Shown piece after piece: positions 56,648-64,000 of a DNA stretch of 64,000 nucleotides. Every line of letters begins with the position of its first letter. The first letter of the stretch is position 1. The notes below the pieces were generated by a model that ran no database searches, was not told the DNA's origin, and saw only the letters and a program-made list of their open reading frames with translations. The translations under genes were made by a program, and so were the position numbers. The DNA is taken from the NCBI RefSeq assembly GCF_001518815.1, contig NZ_CP013987.1, positions 3,866,501 through 3,930,500 on the forward strand, given 5' to 3'. The stretch comes from Pseudomonas oryzihabitans. Its GTDB lineage: Bacteria; Pseudomonadota; Gammaproteobacteria; Pseudomonadales; Pseudomonadaceae.

Positions 56648-57673
56648 ATGCAATTGAAGCACCTGCTGCTGGTCACCAGCCTAGTCCTCACCGCCGCCTG
56701 CTCCTCGAAAGCGCCCGAGGTTCCGGAAAACATGCCGGAAGGCGAGCTCTATACTCAGGCTCAGCGCGATATCTCCAACAGCAGCTACACGGACGCCATC
56801 AGCAAGCTGAAGGCCCTGGAGTCGCGCTATCCCTTCGGTCGCTATGCCGAACAGGCCCAGCTGGAGCTGATCTACGCCAACTACAAGAATGGCGAGCCCG
56901 AGGCAGCGCGCACGGCGGCGGATCGCTTCATCCGTCTGCATCCGCAGCACCCTAATGTCGACTATGCCTACTACATGAAGGGCGTGTCTTCCTTTGAACA
57001 GGACCGCGGCCTGCTGGCGCGCTTCCTGCCGCTGGACATGACCAAGCGTGATCCAGGCGCGGCGCGTGACTCCTTCAATGACTTCGCCCAGTTCGCCAGC
57101 CGCTTCCCCAACAGCCGCTACGCGCCGGACGCCAAGGCGCGCATGGTCTACCTGCGCAACCTGCTGGCGGCCTACGACGTGCACGTCGGCCACTACTACC
57201 TGACCCGCAAAGCCTATGTGGCCGCCGCCAATCGCGGCCGCTACGTGGTCGAGAACTTCCAGGGCACGCCGTCCGTGGGTGACGGCTTGGCGATCATGAC
57301 CGAAGCCTACAAGCACCTGGGTCTCAACGACCTGGCGGCCACCAGCCTGGAAACCCTCAAGCTCAACTACCCGGACAACGTCAGCCTCAAGAATGGCGAA
57401 TTCCAGCTGCGCGAGCCGGACGACAAGGATCAGCAGCGCTCCTGGCTGACCCGCGCGACCCTGGGCCTGATCGATCGCCCGAGCGATCCGCTGCCGCCCG
57501 GCGAGACCCGCGCCAGCCAGGATATCCAGCGCAAGTACCAGGAAGAGCGTGACAATCTGGCGCCCGAGCTGCGCATCGTCGACCCGGCCGAAGCCGAGAA
57601 GGCCGGTGGCGCGACGCCGGCTCCGGCCAAGCGTTCCTGGTTCAGCCGCCTGACCTTTGGTCTGTTCGACTGA
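56648..57673 (+). CDS. bamD: Outer membrane assembly lipoprotein BamD (ComL)
   Basis: 341 residues from ATG 56648, at the start of a lipoprotein signal (LTAAC, Cys18). The TPR-rich YfiO domain shows [41 protein letters not shown] repeats and [21 protein letters not shown]. Essential partner of BamA in inserting beta-barrel proteins. The C-terminal extension (after about 250) is longer than in E. coli, as in other Pseudomonas. Confidence 0.97.
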   Translation: MQLKHLLLVTSLVLTAACSSKAPEVPENMPEGELYTQAQRDISNSSYTDAISKLKALESRYPFGRYAEQAQLELIYANYKNGEPEAARTAADRFIRLHPQHPNVDYAYYMKGVSSFEQDRGLLARFLPLDMTKRDPGAARDSFNDFAQFASRFPNSRYAPDAKARMVYLRNLLAAYDVHVGHYYLTRKAYVAAANRGRYVVENFQGTPSVGDGLAIMTEAYKHLGLNDLAATSLETLKLNYPDNVSLKNGEFQLREPDDKDQQRSWLTRATLGLIDRPSDPLPPGETRASQDIQRKYQEERDNLAPELRIVDPAEAEKAGGATPAPAKRSWFSRLTFGLFD

Positions 57674-57689
57674 TCCAGCACCAGACGTG

Positions 57690-57720
57690 AAAAAGGGGAA
57701 GCCAGTGGCTTCCCCTTTTT
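57690..57720. terminator. Bidirectional terminator between bamD and nadE
   Basis: AAAAAGGGGAAGCC and GGCTTCCCCTTTTT make a 14-bp perfect stem with a 3-base loop between convergent genes. Confidence 0.93.
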
Positions 57721-57781
57721 ATTGCGCCAGCTGCTGACCATGAAGGCCTGACGCCGGATCAGGCATCCGGCGCCACGTATC

Positions 57782-59404
57782 CTAGTCGCCGATCCGCCAA
57801 CCCGAGGTGATGGGATAGCGCCGGTCACGACCGAAGCCACGCTCGGTCACCCGTGCCCCGACCGCCGCCTGCCGCCGCTTGTACTCGTTGAGATCCACTA
57901 GGCGCAGCACCTTGCGCACCATTTCCTCATCGAAACCGGCGGCGACGATGTCCACCGCCGACAGATCCTGCTCGACATACAGCCGCAGGATCTCGTCGAG
58001 CACCGGATAGGGCGGCAGCGAGTCCTCGTCCTTCTGGTCCGGCGACAGCTCAGCCGACGGTGGCCGGTCGATCACCCGCTGGGGAATCACCTCGCCATGG
58101 CGATTACGGTACTCGCAGAGACGGAACACCATGGTCTTGGGCACGTCCTTGAGCACATCGAAGCCACCGGCCATATCGCCATAGAGAGTGGCATAGCCCA
58201 CCGCCATTTCGCTCTTGTTACCGGTAGTGAGCACCAGATAGCCCTTCTTGTTGGAAATGGCCATCAACAGGGTGCCCCGACAGCGCGCCTGCAGATTTTC
58301 TTCGGTGGTGTCCCGACCGAGCCCGGCGAATTCGCCAGCGAGGGTCTGCTGGAAGGCTTCGACCATGGGTGCGATGGGCAGGACGCTGTAGCGCACCCCC
58401 AGCGCCCGGGCCTCGGCCTCGGCGTCTTCCAGGCTGATCTGGGCGGTATAGTGGTAGGGCATCATTACCGCCTCTACCTGCTCCGCGCCCAGGGCATCCG
58501 CAGCGATCGCCAGCACAAGGGCCGAGTCGATGCCGCCGGACAGGCCCAGCACCACCCCCTTGAAACCGTTCTTGCGCACGTAGTCGCGCACGCCGAGCAC
58601 CAGGGCGTCATAGACGCTGGCCTCCAGCGAGGCCAGCGGCGCGAGCTCGGCGGACTGCGGCTTCAGGTCCCTATCGAAGACCACCGGATAGAGTCCCTCA
58701 ACGAAGGCGGGTGCCCGCTGGCTGACCTGGCCCTGGGCATCCACCACGAAGGAGTGGCCATCGAACACCAGTTCGTCCTGGCCGCCCACCTGATTGACGT
58801 AGACCACCGGCATGCCGCCTTCGCGGGCACGTTCGCCTACCACGATTTCACGCTCCAGCTGCTTGCCGCCGTGGAAGGGCGAGGCGTTGAGGTTGAGCAT
58901 CAGCCGCGCCTCGGCCGCTCGCGCCTTGGCCATGGGCTCGGCGAACCAGATGTCTTCGCAGATGGTGACGCCGATAGGCATGCCCTGATAGTCGAATACA
59001 GCGGCGCTGTCGCCTGGCTCGAAATAGCGCTTTTCATCGAACACCCGATAGTTGGGCAGTTGCTGCTTGCGATAGAAGGCCAGCTCAGCGCCGTCACGAT
59101 AGACCGCACAGGCGTTGAAACGGCGCCCCTCCTCCAGCCAGGGAAAGCCCACCAGCACATGGATGCCGGCGATCTCCTGACGAATTCGCTGCAGACCCTG
59201 CTCGATCCGGCGCTGCATGCTCGACCGCAGCAGCAGGTCTTCCGGCGGATAGCCACACAGCGACAACTCCGGGAAAACGATGAGCTCGCCCTGCCACCGA
59301 TCACGGGCCTCATGGGCCGCGGCGATGATCCTTTCCACGTTGCCGTGGATGTCGCCGACCTTGAGGTTCAATTGCGCCATCACGACCTTCAGCAGCTGAC
59401 TCAT
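57782..59404 (-). CDS. nadE: Glutamine-dependent NAD+ synthetase
   Basis: 540 residues. N-terminal carbon-nitrogen hydrolase domain (about 1-260) with Glu in VFPELSLCGYPPEDLL and catalytic Cys in VTICEDIWF frees ammonia from glutamine. The C-terminal synthetase domain has the PP-loop GLSGGIDSALVLAIA and amidates deamido-NAD. KSEMAVGYATLYGDMAGGF is typical. Convergent with bamD. Confidence 0.97.
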   Translation of the reverse strand: MSQLLKVVMAQLNLKVGDIHGNVERIIAAAHEARDRWQGELIVFPELSLCGYPPEDLLLRSSMQRRIEQGLQRIRQEIAGIHVLVGFPWLEEGRRFNACAVYRDGAELAFYRKQQLPNYRVFDEKRYFEPGDSAAVFDYQGMPIGVTICEDIWFAEPMAKARAAEARLMLNLNASPFHGGKQLEREIVVGERAREGGMPVVYVNQVGGQDELVFDGHSFVVDAQGQVSQRAPAFVEGLYPVVFDRDLKPQSAELAPLASLEASVYDALVLGVRDYVRKNGFKGVVLGLSGGIDSALVLAIAADALGAEQVEAVMMPYHYTAQISLEDAEAEARALGVRYSVLPIAPMVEAFQQTLAGEFAGLGRDTTEENLQARCRGTLLMAISNKKGYLVLTTGNKSEMAVGYATLYGDMAGGFDVLKDVPKTMVFRLCEYRNRHGEVIPQRVIDRPPSAELSPDQKDEDSLPPYPVLDEILRLYVEQDLSAVDIVAAGFDEEMVRKVLRLVDLNEYKRRQAAVGARVTERGFGRDRRYPITSGWRIGD

Positions 59405-59535
59405 GCACTCTTCCTTGCCCGATTTATCCCCACATTTTCCCGCATGCAGCGAAGCGGGACAATCGATGCCATAGGGGGCTCACCCGCTGCAGTGGCCCTG
59501 CTAAACTTCCCGTTCCTTCACGCTGCGAGATCGCC

Positions 59536-59784
59536 ATGGGTCTGCTTCGCCTGCTGTTGTGGCTCGTCCTCCTGGGCGCGCTGTTCTGGATGATCAGGCG
59601 CTGGTGGCGCGGCAAGACGCAGACGCCGGCCGGCAAGTCGCGTCAGCTGCCGCCCCAGGCCATGGTGCGCTGCGCCCATTGCGGGGTCCATGTTCCCCAG
59701 GCAAGAGCCCTGGCCGATGGCGAAGGCCAGCGCTGGTATTGCAGCGCCGAACATCGCCGGTTGCAGCATGAGCAACGCAGCTGA
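59536..59784 (+). CDS. PP0621-family small zinc-finger membrane protein
   Basis: 82 residues. One membrane helix at the N-terminus (about 4-20) and a cytoplasmic treble-clef-like zinc site CAHCGVHVP...YCSAEHRRL. The PP0621 family is found just before pilS in Pseudomonas, as here. Function unknown. Its end overlaps the pilS start by 17 bases, so the two are probably translated together. Confidence 0.85.
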   Translation: MGLLRLLLWLVLLGALFWMIRRWWRGKTQTPAGKSRQLPPQAMVRCAHCGVHVPQARALADGEGQRWYCSAEHRRLQHEQRS

Positions 59785-61342
59785 TCCAGGCATCCTGAGA
59801 GCCGACGCGGTCCTGCGGCTCTACCACCTCTACCGCATCGTCATCGGCCTGGCACTGGTGGTGCTGATCTCCAACGACCTGGACCAGCACTGGCTGCGCA
59901 CCGTTGATGGCCACCTGTTCCGCCAGGCCAGCTGGGCCTATCTCGCCACCAACGCCATGCTCGCGGTCGGCCATCGACTGCTGCGCGGTCGCGCCTTCAC
60001 CCTGGCGTTGATCGATATTCTCGCCCTCGGCGGGCTGTTCTTCCTCGCTGGCGGCATCGCCAGTGGCATGGGCAGCCTGCTGGTGGTGACCGTCGGGGTG
60101 TCCAATGTCCTGATCCGCGGTCGACGCGGCCTGCTGATCGCTGCCCTGGCCGCCATCGCCCTGCTGCTGGCGACCGGCTATCTCGACCTGCGCCGCGGCG
60201 ACAGCGGCAGCGGTTACGTCCAGGCGGCTGGCCTGGGCACCCTCTGCTTCGCCACGGCGCTGCTGGTACAGGGACTGGTCCGGCGCTTGCTGGACAGCCA
60301 GGCCCTGGCCGAAACCCGGGCCACCGCCGTAGCCGAGCTGGAGGCCCTCAACGCTCTCATCCTCGAGCGCATGCGCACCGGCATCCTGGTCTTCGATGCC
60401 GAATACCAGGTGCTGCTGGCCAATCCAGCAGCCCGTCGCCTGCTGGGTGTGGACGACGAAGACACCATCACGCCGCTGACCCTGGGGCTGGCCCAGCGGC
60501 TGGAAGAATGGGAACGCAATCCTAGCATCCGTCCCGCACCCTGGCGCGCCTATGCCAACGGCCCGCTGCTGCAGCCCAGCTTCGCACACCTGCAGCAGGG
60601 CGAAGGCGAGCGGGTCCTGACCTTTCTCGAAGACGTCTCGCGCATCGCCCAGCAGGCCCAGCAACTCAAGCTCGCCTCCCTTGGCCGCCTCACCGCCGGC
60701 ATCGCCCACGAGATCCGCAATCCGCTGGGCGCCATCAGTCATGCGGCGCAATTGCTGCAGGAGTCCGAAGAGCTGACCACGCCGGATCGGCGCCTGGCGC
60801 AGATCATCCAGGACCAGTCGCGGCGGATGAATCGCGTGGTGGAAAACGTCCTGCAGTTGTCCCGCCGCCGGCAGTCGGCGCCGCAGCTGATCGACCTGCG
60901 CTACTGGGCGCACCGCTTCGCCGGTGAGCTGCGCCCTACCCTGCCCGCCGGCCAGACCTTGCACGTCAAGACCGAGCCCGGCACCCTGCAGACGCACATG
61001 GACCCCCACCAGCTGGGCCAGATCCTGACCAACCTGGTGCAGAACGGCCTGCGCTACAGCTGCCAGAAGCACGGCATCGGCCAGGTCTGGCTGAGCACCT
61101 ACCGCGACCCGGAAAGCGATCTTCCCATCCTCGAAGTGGTCGACGATGGGCCGGGGGTTGCCGCCGAACAGCTCGATCACCTGTTCGAGCCCTTCTTCAC
61201 CACCGAGAACAAGGGGACCGGACTTGGCCTGTACATCTCCCGCGAGCTTTGCGAGAGCAACCAGGCCAGACTTGGCTATCATCCCTTGGCGAATGGCAGC
61301 TGTTTTCGCATCACCTTCGCCCATCCCCGCACAATGAGCTGA
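59768..61342 (+). CDS. pilS: Two-component sensor kinase PilS
   Basis: Membrane sensor that controls pilA through PilR, and in P. aeruginosa responds to pilin level in the membrane. 524 residues from ATG 59768. About six N-terminal membrane segments (20-180), a PAS domain (about 190-290), H-box with H314 (IAHEIRNPLGAISHA), N-box TNLVQNGLRYS and G-boxes DDGPGV and GTGLGLYIS. pilR follows 2 bases after. Confidence 0.95.
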   Translation: MSNAADPGILRADAVLRLYHLYRIVIGLALVVLISNDLDQHWLRTVDGHLFRQASWAYLATNAMLAVGHRLLRGRAFTLALIDILALGGLFFLAGGIASGMGSLLVVTVGVSNVLIRGRRGLLIAALAAIALLLATGYLDLRRGDSGSGYVQAAGLGTLCFATALLVQGLVRRLLDSQALAETRATAVAELEALNALILERMRTGILVFDAEYQVLLANPAARRLLGVDDEDTITPLTLGLAQRLEEWERNPSIRPAPWRAYANGPLLQPSFAHLQQGEGERVLTFLEDVSRIAQQAQQLKLASLGRLTAGIAHEIRNPLGAISHAAQLLQESEELTTPDRRLAQIIQDQSRRMNRVVENVLQLSRRRQSAPQLIDLRYWAHRFAGELRPTLPAGQTLHVKTEPGTLQTHMDPHQLGQILTNLVQNGLRYSCQKHGIGQVWLSTYRDPESDLPILEVVDDGPGVAAEQLDHLFEPFFTTENKGTGLGLYISRELCESNQARLGYHPLANGSCFRITFAHPRTMS

Positions 61343-61344
61343 GC

Positions 61345-62685
61345 ATGGCCCGACAGAAAGTCCTGATCGTCGACGATGAACCCGATATCCGCGAACTCCT
61401 GGAAATCACCCTGGGGCGGATGAAGCTCGACACCGCCAGCGCCAAGAACATCACCGACGCGCGAGCCATTCTCGAACGGGAAAGCTTCGACCTCTGCCTG
61501 ACCGACATGCGCCTGCCGGATGGCTCGGGCCTTGAGCTGATCAATTTCATCCAGCAGCGGATGCCGCAATTGCCGGTGGCCATGATCACCGCCTTCGGCA
61601 GCCTGGAAACCGCCGTTCAGGCCCTCAAGGCCGGCGCCTTCGACTACCTCACCAAGCCGGTGGACCTGCCGCGTCTGCGCGAGCTGGTGGGCACGGCGCT
61701 GCGCCTGTCCGGCCCTACCCCGCCAGCACCCGGTGCCAGTGAAACCCAGCTGCTGGGCGAATCCCCGCCCATGCGCGCCTTGCGTGGGCAGATCGCCAAG
61801 CTCGCCCGCAGTCAGGCGCCGGTCTACATCAGTGGCGAATCGGGCAGCGGCAAGGAGCGCGTGGCACGCCTGATCCACGAGCAGGGTCCGCGCGCGGGTC
61901 GGCCCTTCGTGCCGGTCAACTGTGGCGCCATTCCTTCCGAGTTGGTGGAAAGCGAATTCTTCGGACATCGCAGGGGCAGCTTCACCGGCGCCATCGAGGA
62001 CAAGCAGGGCCTGTTCCAGGCCGCCCAGGGCGGCACCCTGTTTCTCGACGAGGTGGCCGATCTACCGCTGCCGATGCAGGTCAAGCTGTTGCGCGCCATC
62101 CAGGAAAAGGCCGTGCGCCCAGTAGGCAGCCAGCAGGAAATCAGCCTGGACGTGCGCATTCTCAGTGCTACCCACAGGGACCTCGCCGCCGAAGTCTCCG
62201 CCGGCACCTTTCGCCAGGATCTCTACTACCGCCTCAACGTCATCGAGCTGCAGGTGCCTGCCCTGCGCGAACGTCGCGAGGATATCGGCGCCCTGGCCAC
62301 CCACATGCTCGAACGCCTGGCACGGGATGCGGGGCTCGCCCCGGCTACCCTCGGCGACGATGCCCTGGCCAGACTCAAGAGCTATAGATTCCCCGGCAAC
62401 GTGCGCGAACTGGAAAACATGCTGGAACGGGCCTACACCCTGTGTGAAGGCGATGTCATCCGGCCGGCCGATCTGCGCCTGGCCGATGCGCCAGCGGCCA
62501 CCGCTACCGGCGAAGCCAGCCTGGCCAACATCGCCAATCTCGAAGACCACCTGGAATCCATCGAGCGCCAGCTGATCATGCAGGCACTCGAAGAGACCCG
62601 CTGGAATCGCACCGCCGCCGCGGAGCGCCTGGGCCTCTCCTTCCGTTCGATGCGCTACCGCCTGAAAAAGCTTGGCATCGACTGA
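61345..62685 (+). CDS. pilR: Sigma-54 response regulator PilR
   Basis: 446 residues from ATG 61345 (MARQKVLIVDDEPD). Receiver domain with phosphoacceptor D54 (CLTDMRLPDG) and K104. AAA+ domain with GESGSGKERVARLIH and the sigma-54 contact loop as GSFTGA. Fis-type helix-turn-helix NRTAAAERLGLSFRSMRYRLKKLG at the end. Expected to activate pilA at its sigma-54 promoter (37717). Its stop directly abuts the thiO stop on the other strand. Confidence 0.96.
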   Translation: MARQKVLIVDDEPDIRELLEITLGRMKLDTASAKNITDARAILERESFDLCLTDMRLPDGSGLELINFIQQRMPQLPVAMITAFGSLETAVQALKAGAFDYLTKPVDLPRLRELVGTALRLSGPTPPAPGASETQLLGESPPMRALRGQIAKLARSQAPVYISGESGSGKERVARLIHEQGPRAGRPFVPVNCGAIPSELVESEFFGHRRGSFTGAIEDKQGLFQAAQGGTLFLDEVADLPLPMQVKLLRAIQEKAVRPVGSQQEISLDVRILSATHRDLAAEVSAGTFRQDLYYRLNVIELQVPALRERREDIGALATHMLERLARDAGLAPATLGDDALARLKSYRFPGNVRELENMLERAYTLCEGDVIRPADLRLADAPAATATGEASLANIANLEDHLESIERQLIMQALEETRWNRTAAAERLGLSFRSMRYRLKKLGID

Positions 62686-63789
62686 TCAGCCCGCCGCCGG
62701 CCGCGTGCCTGGCGCATAGGGTGCCGGATCGATGATTGGCGTGCGTTCGGTGAGCAGATCGGTCAGCAACTGACAGGAGGCCGGCGCCAGCACCAGGCCG
62801 TTGCGATAGTGCCCGCAGTTGAGCCACAACCCGGGCAGCTCCGGCACCGGCCCAATGAAGGGCACGCCATCCGGCGAGCCCGGCCGCAGTCCTGCCCAGT
62901 GCCCCACCGGCGCCTGGCCGGCCAGCGCCGGCAGCAACTCGGCGGCCGAAGCCTGCAGGCTGGCCAAGGCCTCGGCGGTTGGCGTCTTGTCGAATTCGGC
63001 GTGCTCCAGGGTGCTACCGATCAGGATATGACCATCGCGCCGCGGTATCGCGTAGCGCCCCTTGGCCAACACCATGCTGGTCAGAAAGCCCACCGGCTGG
63101 CGATACAGCAGCATCTGTCCCTTCACCGGCCGTACCGGCACCGCCAGCCCCAGGGTCTGCAGCAACTCGCCGCTCCAGGCCCCCGCACACACCACCACGG
63201 ATTCGGCATGGATGTCCTCGCGCCCGGTCTGCACGCCCACCACGCGCTCGCCCTGGCGCAGGAAGCCGGTCACCGGCGCCTCGCTCAATAGCCTCACGTT
63301 CGGCATGCGCAGCAGGGCTTCGCGCAGGGAACGCACCAGCCGGGGATTGCGCACATTGGCCACTCCCGCCATGAAGACCGCTCGCTCATAACCCGACCCC
63401 AGCACCGGCACCCGCCGCCGCACCTCCGCGACCGACACCGCCGCCAACGGCCGCACGTTGCGCCGCGCCCAGTCCAGTGCCTCGGCCTCGTCGTCCAGGT
63501 CGAGCCAGTACAGCCCGGTGACTTCGACCTCGGGATCCACGCCCGTCTCCTGTCGCAACCGCTCACCCAGCACCGGATAGAAATCCTGCGACCAGTGCGC
63601 CAGCGCCGTCACCGCGGGCTGATAGCGCCAGGGATACAGCGGCGAAACGATCCCACCGCCCGCCCAGGACGCCTCCCGTCCTGGCTCGCCCCGCTCGACC
63701 ACCACCACCCGCCGACCGCTCAAGGACAGGTGATAGGCCGACATCAGCCCTATCGCGCCGGCTCCAATCACAGCTACATCAAAGATCAC
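62686..63789 (-). CDS. thiO: Glycine oxidase ThiO
   Basis: FAD-dependent oxidase that makes iminoglycine for the thiazole part of thiamine. 367 residues, DAO family. Rossmann FAD motif VAVIGAGAIGLMSAYHLSL (about 5-23), GGIVSPLYPWRY, and ARPGSPDGVPFIG-like C-terminal segment (LRPGSPDGVPFIGPV). Located between pilR and fimT as in P. aeruginosa. Confidence 0.93.
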   Translation of the reverse strand: MIFDVAVIGAGAIGLMSAYHLSLSGRRVVVVERGEPGREASWAGGGIVSPLYPWRYQPAVTALAHWSQDFYPVLGERLRQETGVDPEVEVTGLYWLDLDDEAEALDWARRNVRPLAAVSVAEVRRRVPVLGSGYERAVFMAGVANVRNPRLVRSLREALLRMPNVRLLSEAPVTGFLRQGERVVGVQTGREDIHAESVVVCAGAWSGELLQTLGLAVPVRPVKGQMLLYRQPVGFLTSMVLAKGRYAIPRRDGHILIGSTLEHAEFDKTPTAEALASLQASAAELLPALAGQAPVGHWAGLRPGSPDGVPFIGPVPELPGLWLNCGHYRNGLVLAPASCQLLTDLLTERTPIIDPAPYAPGTRPAAG

Positions 63790-63884
63790 GTCATACCTCT
63801 AAATTTTGGAATTGACTGTTCCATTGCCATGGCGCAAAACCACATTTGCGGCTAGGACGGCCGCAAGCCATACAAGGACGTTCC

Positions 63885-64000
63885 CATGAGCTATCGCCAC
63901 TCACGAGGCATGAGCCTCTTTGAATCCTTAATTTGCCTCAGCGTGCTTAGTATCGTTGCCTCCCTGGCAATACCGGTCTTTAGCGGAACACTGCAGCGAA
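63885..64000 (+). CDS. fimT: Prepilin-like protein FimT, 5' end only
   Basis: 38 codons visible before the window ends. Leader MSYRHSRG then MSLFESLICLSVLSIVASLAIP, with Glu5 and a class III signal that PilD should cut. AAGGACG ribosome site before the ATG. Called FimT from its place beside thiO and from the GspH-like start; the rest lies outside. Confidence 0.8.

Overview
The window is a 64 kb piece of a high-GC gammaproteobacterial chromosome, almost certainly Pseudomonas. Evidence: the blocks rpsP-rimM-trmD-rplS/ffh, recC-recB-recD, pilB/pilC/pilD-coaE-yacG with a divergent pilA, and clpB-pgeF-rluD / bamD / pilS-pilR / thiO-fimT are arranged as in that genus, and the proteins resemble Pseudomonas ones. 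The species cannot be fixed by eye; a P. oryzihabitans/P. psychrotolerans-like lineage is only a guess. Most of the window is conserved core genome. I found no CRISPR array, no intact IS element, no prophage and no recognisable defence island.

Layout. 0-6 kb: dsbC (cut by the window edge), xerD, a hotdog thioesterase, the ribosomal/tRNA-modification operon rpsP-rimM-trmD-rplS, ffh and a 28-residue membrane miniprotein, nearly all on the minus strand. 6-12 kb: ypjD, an MHS-type MFS transporter, purT, a DUF1289 protein, two Nudix hydrolases and an L,D-transpeptidase. 12-15.6 kb: a four-gene osmoprotectant (quaternary-amine) ABC importer operon. 15.6-19.4 kb: a looser, more AT-rich stretch with a 63-residue orphan, a secreted family-5 glycoside hydrolase and an OafA-type membrane acyltransferase. 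19.4-32 kb: prfC, rmuC and the recombination/repair operon recC-recB-recD. 32-38.2 kb: a secreted hypothetical protein, yacG-coaE-pilD-pilC, a separated pilB, and divergent pilA. 38.3-45 kb: a Tat-signal short-chain dehydrogenase, tRNA-Thr, and the cytochrome bo3 oxidase operon cyoABCDE. 45-51.4 kb: a minor-pilin operon fimU-pilV-pilW-pilX-pilY1. 51.6-52 kb: tRNA-Asn/Pro/Lys. 52-64 kb: clpB, pgeF, rluD, bamD, nadE, a PP0621-type zinc protein, pilS-pilR, thiO and the start of fimT.

How it works together. The strongest theme is the type IV pilus: the assembly ATPase, platform protein and prepilin peptidase (PilB/C/D), the major pilin PilA with a clear sigma-54 promoter and an upstream palindrome, the minor pilins with the PilY1 adhesin, and the two-component regulators PilS/PilR that activate pilA, all lie within 30 kb. 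A second theme is DNA processing (XerD, RecBCD, RmuC).

The least-explained structure is non-coding. Three long near-palindromic intergenic elements (about 785-926, 11941-12141 and 32631-32772) each sit against the 3' end of a gene. Two of them share a 26-bp core with 23 identities, which suggests a family of dispersed miniature palindromic elements, one of which ends on the stop codon of yacG.
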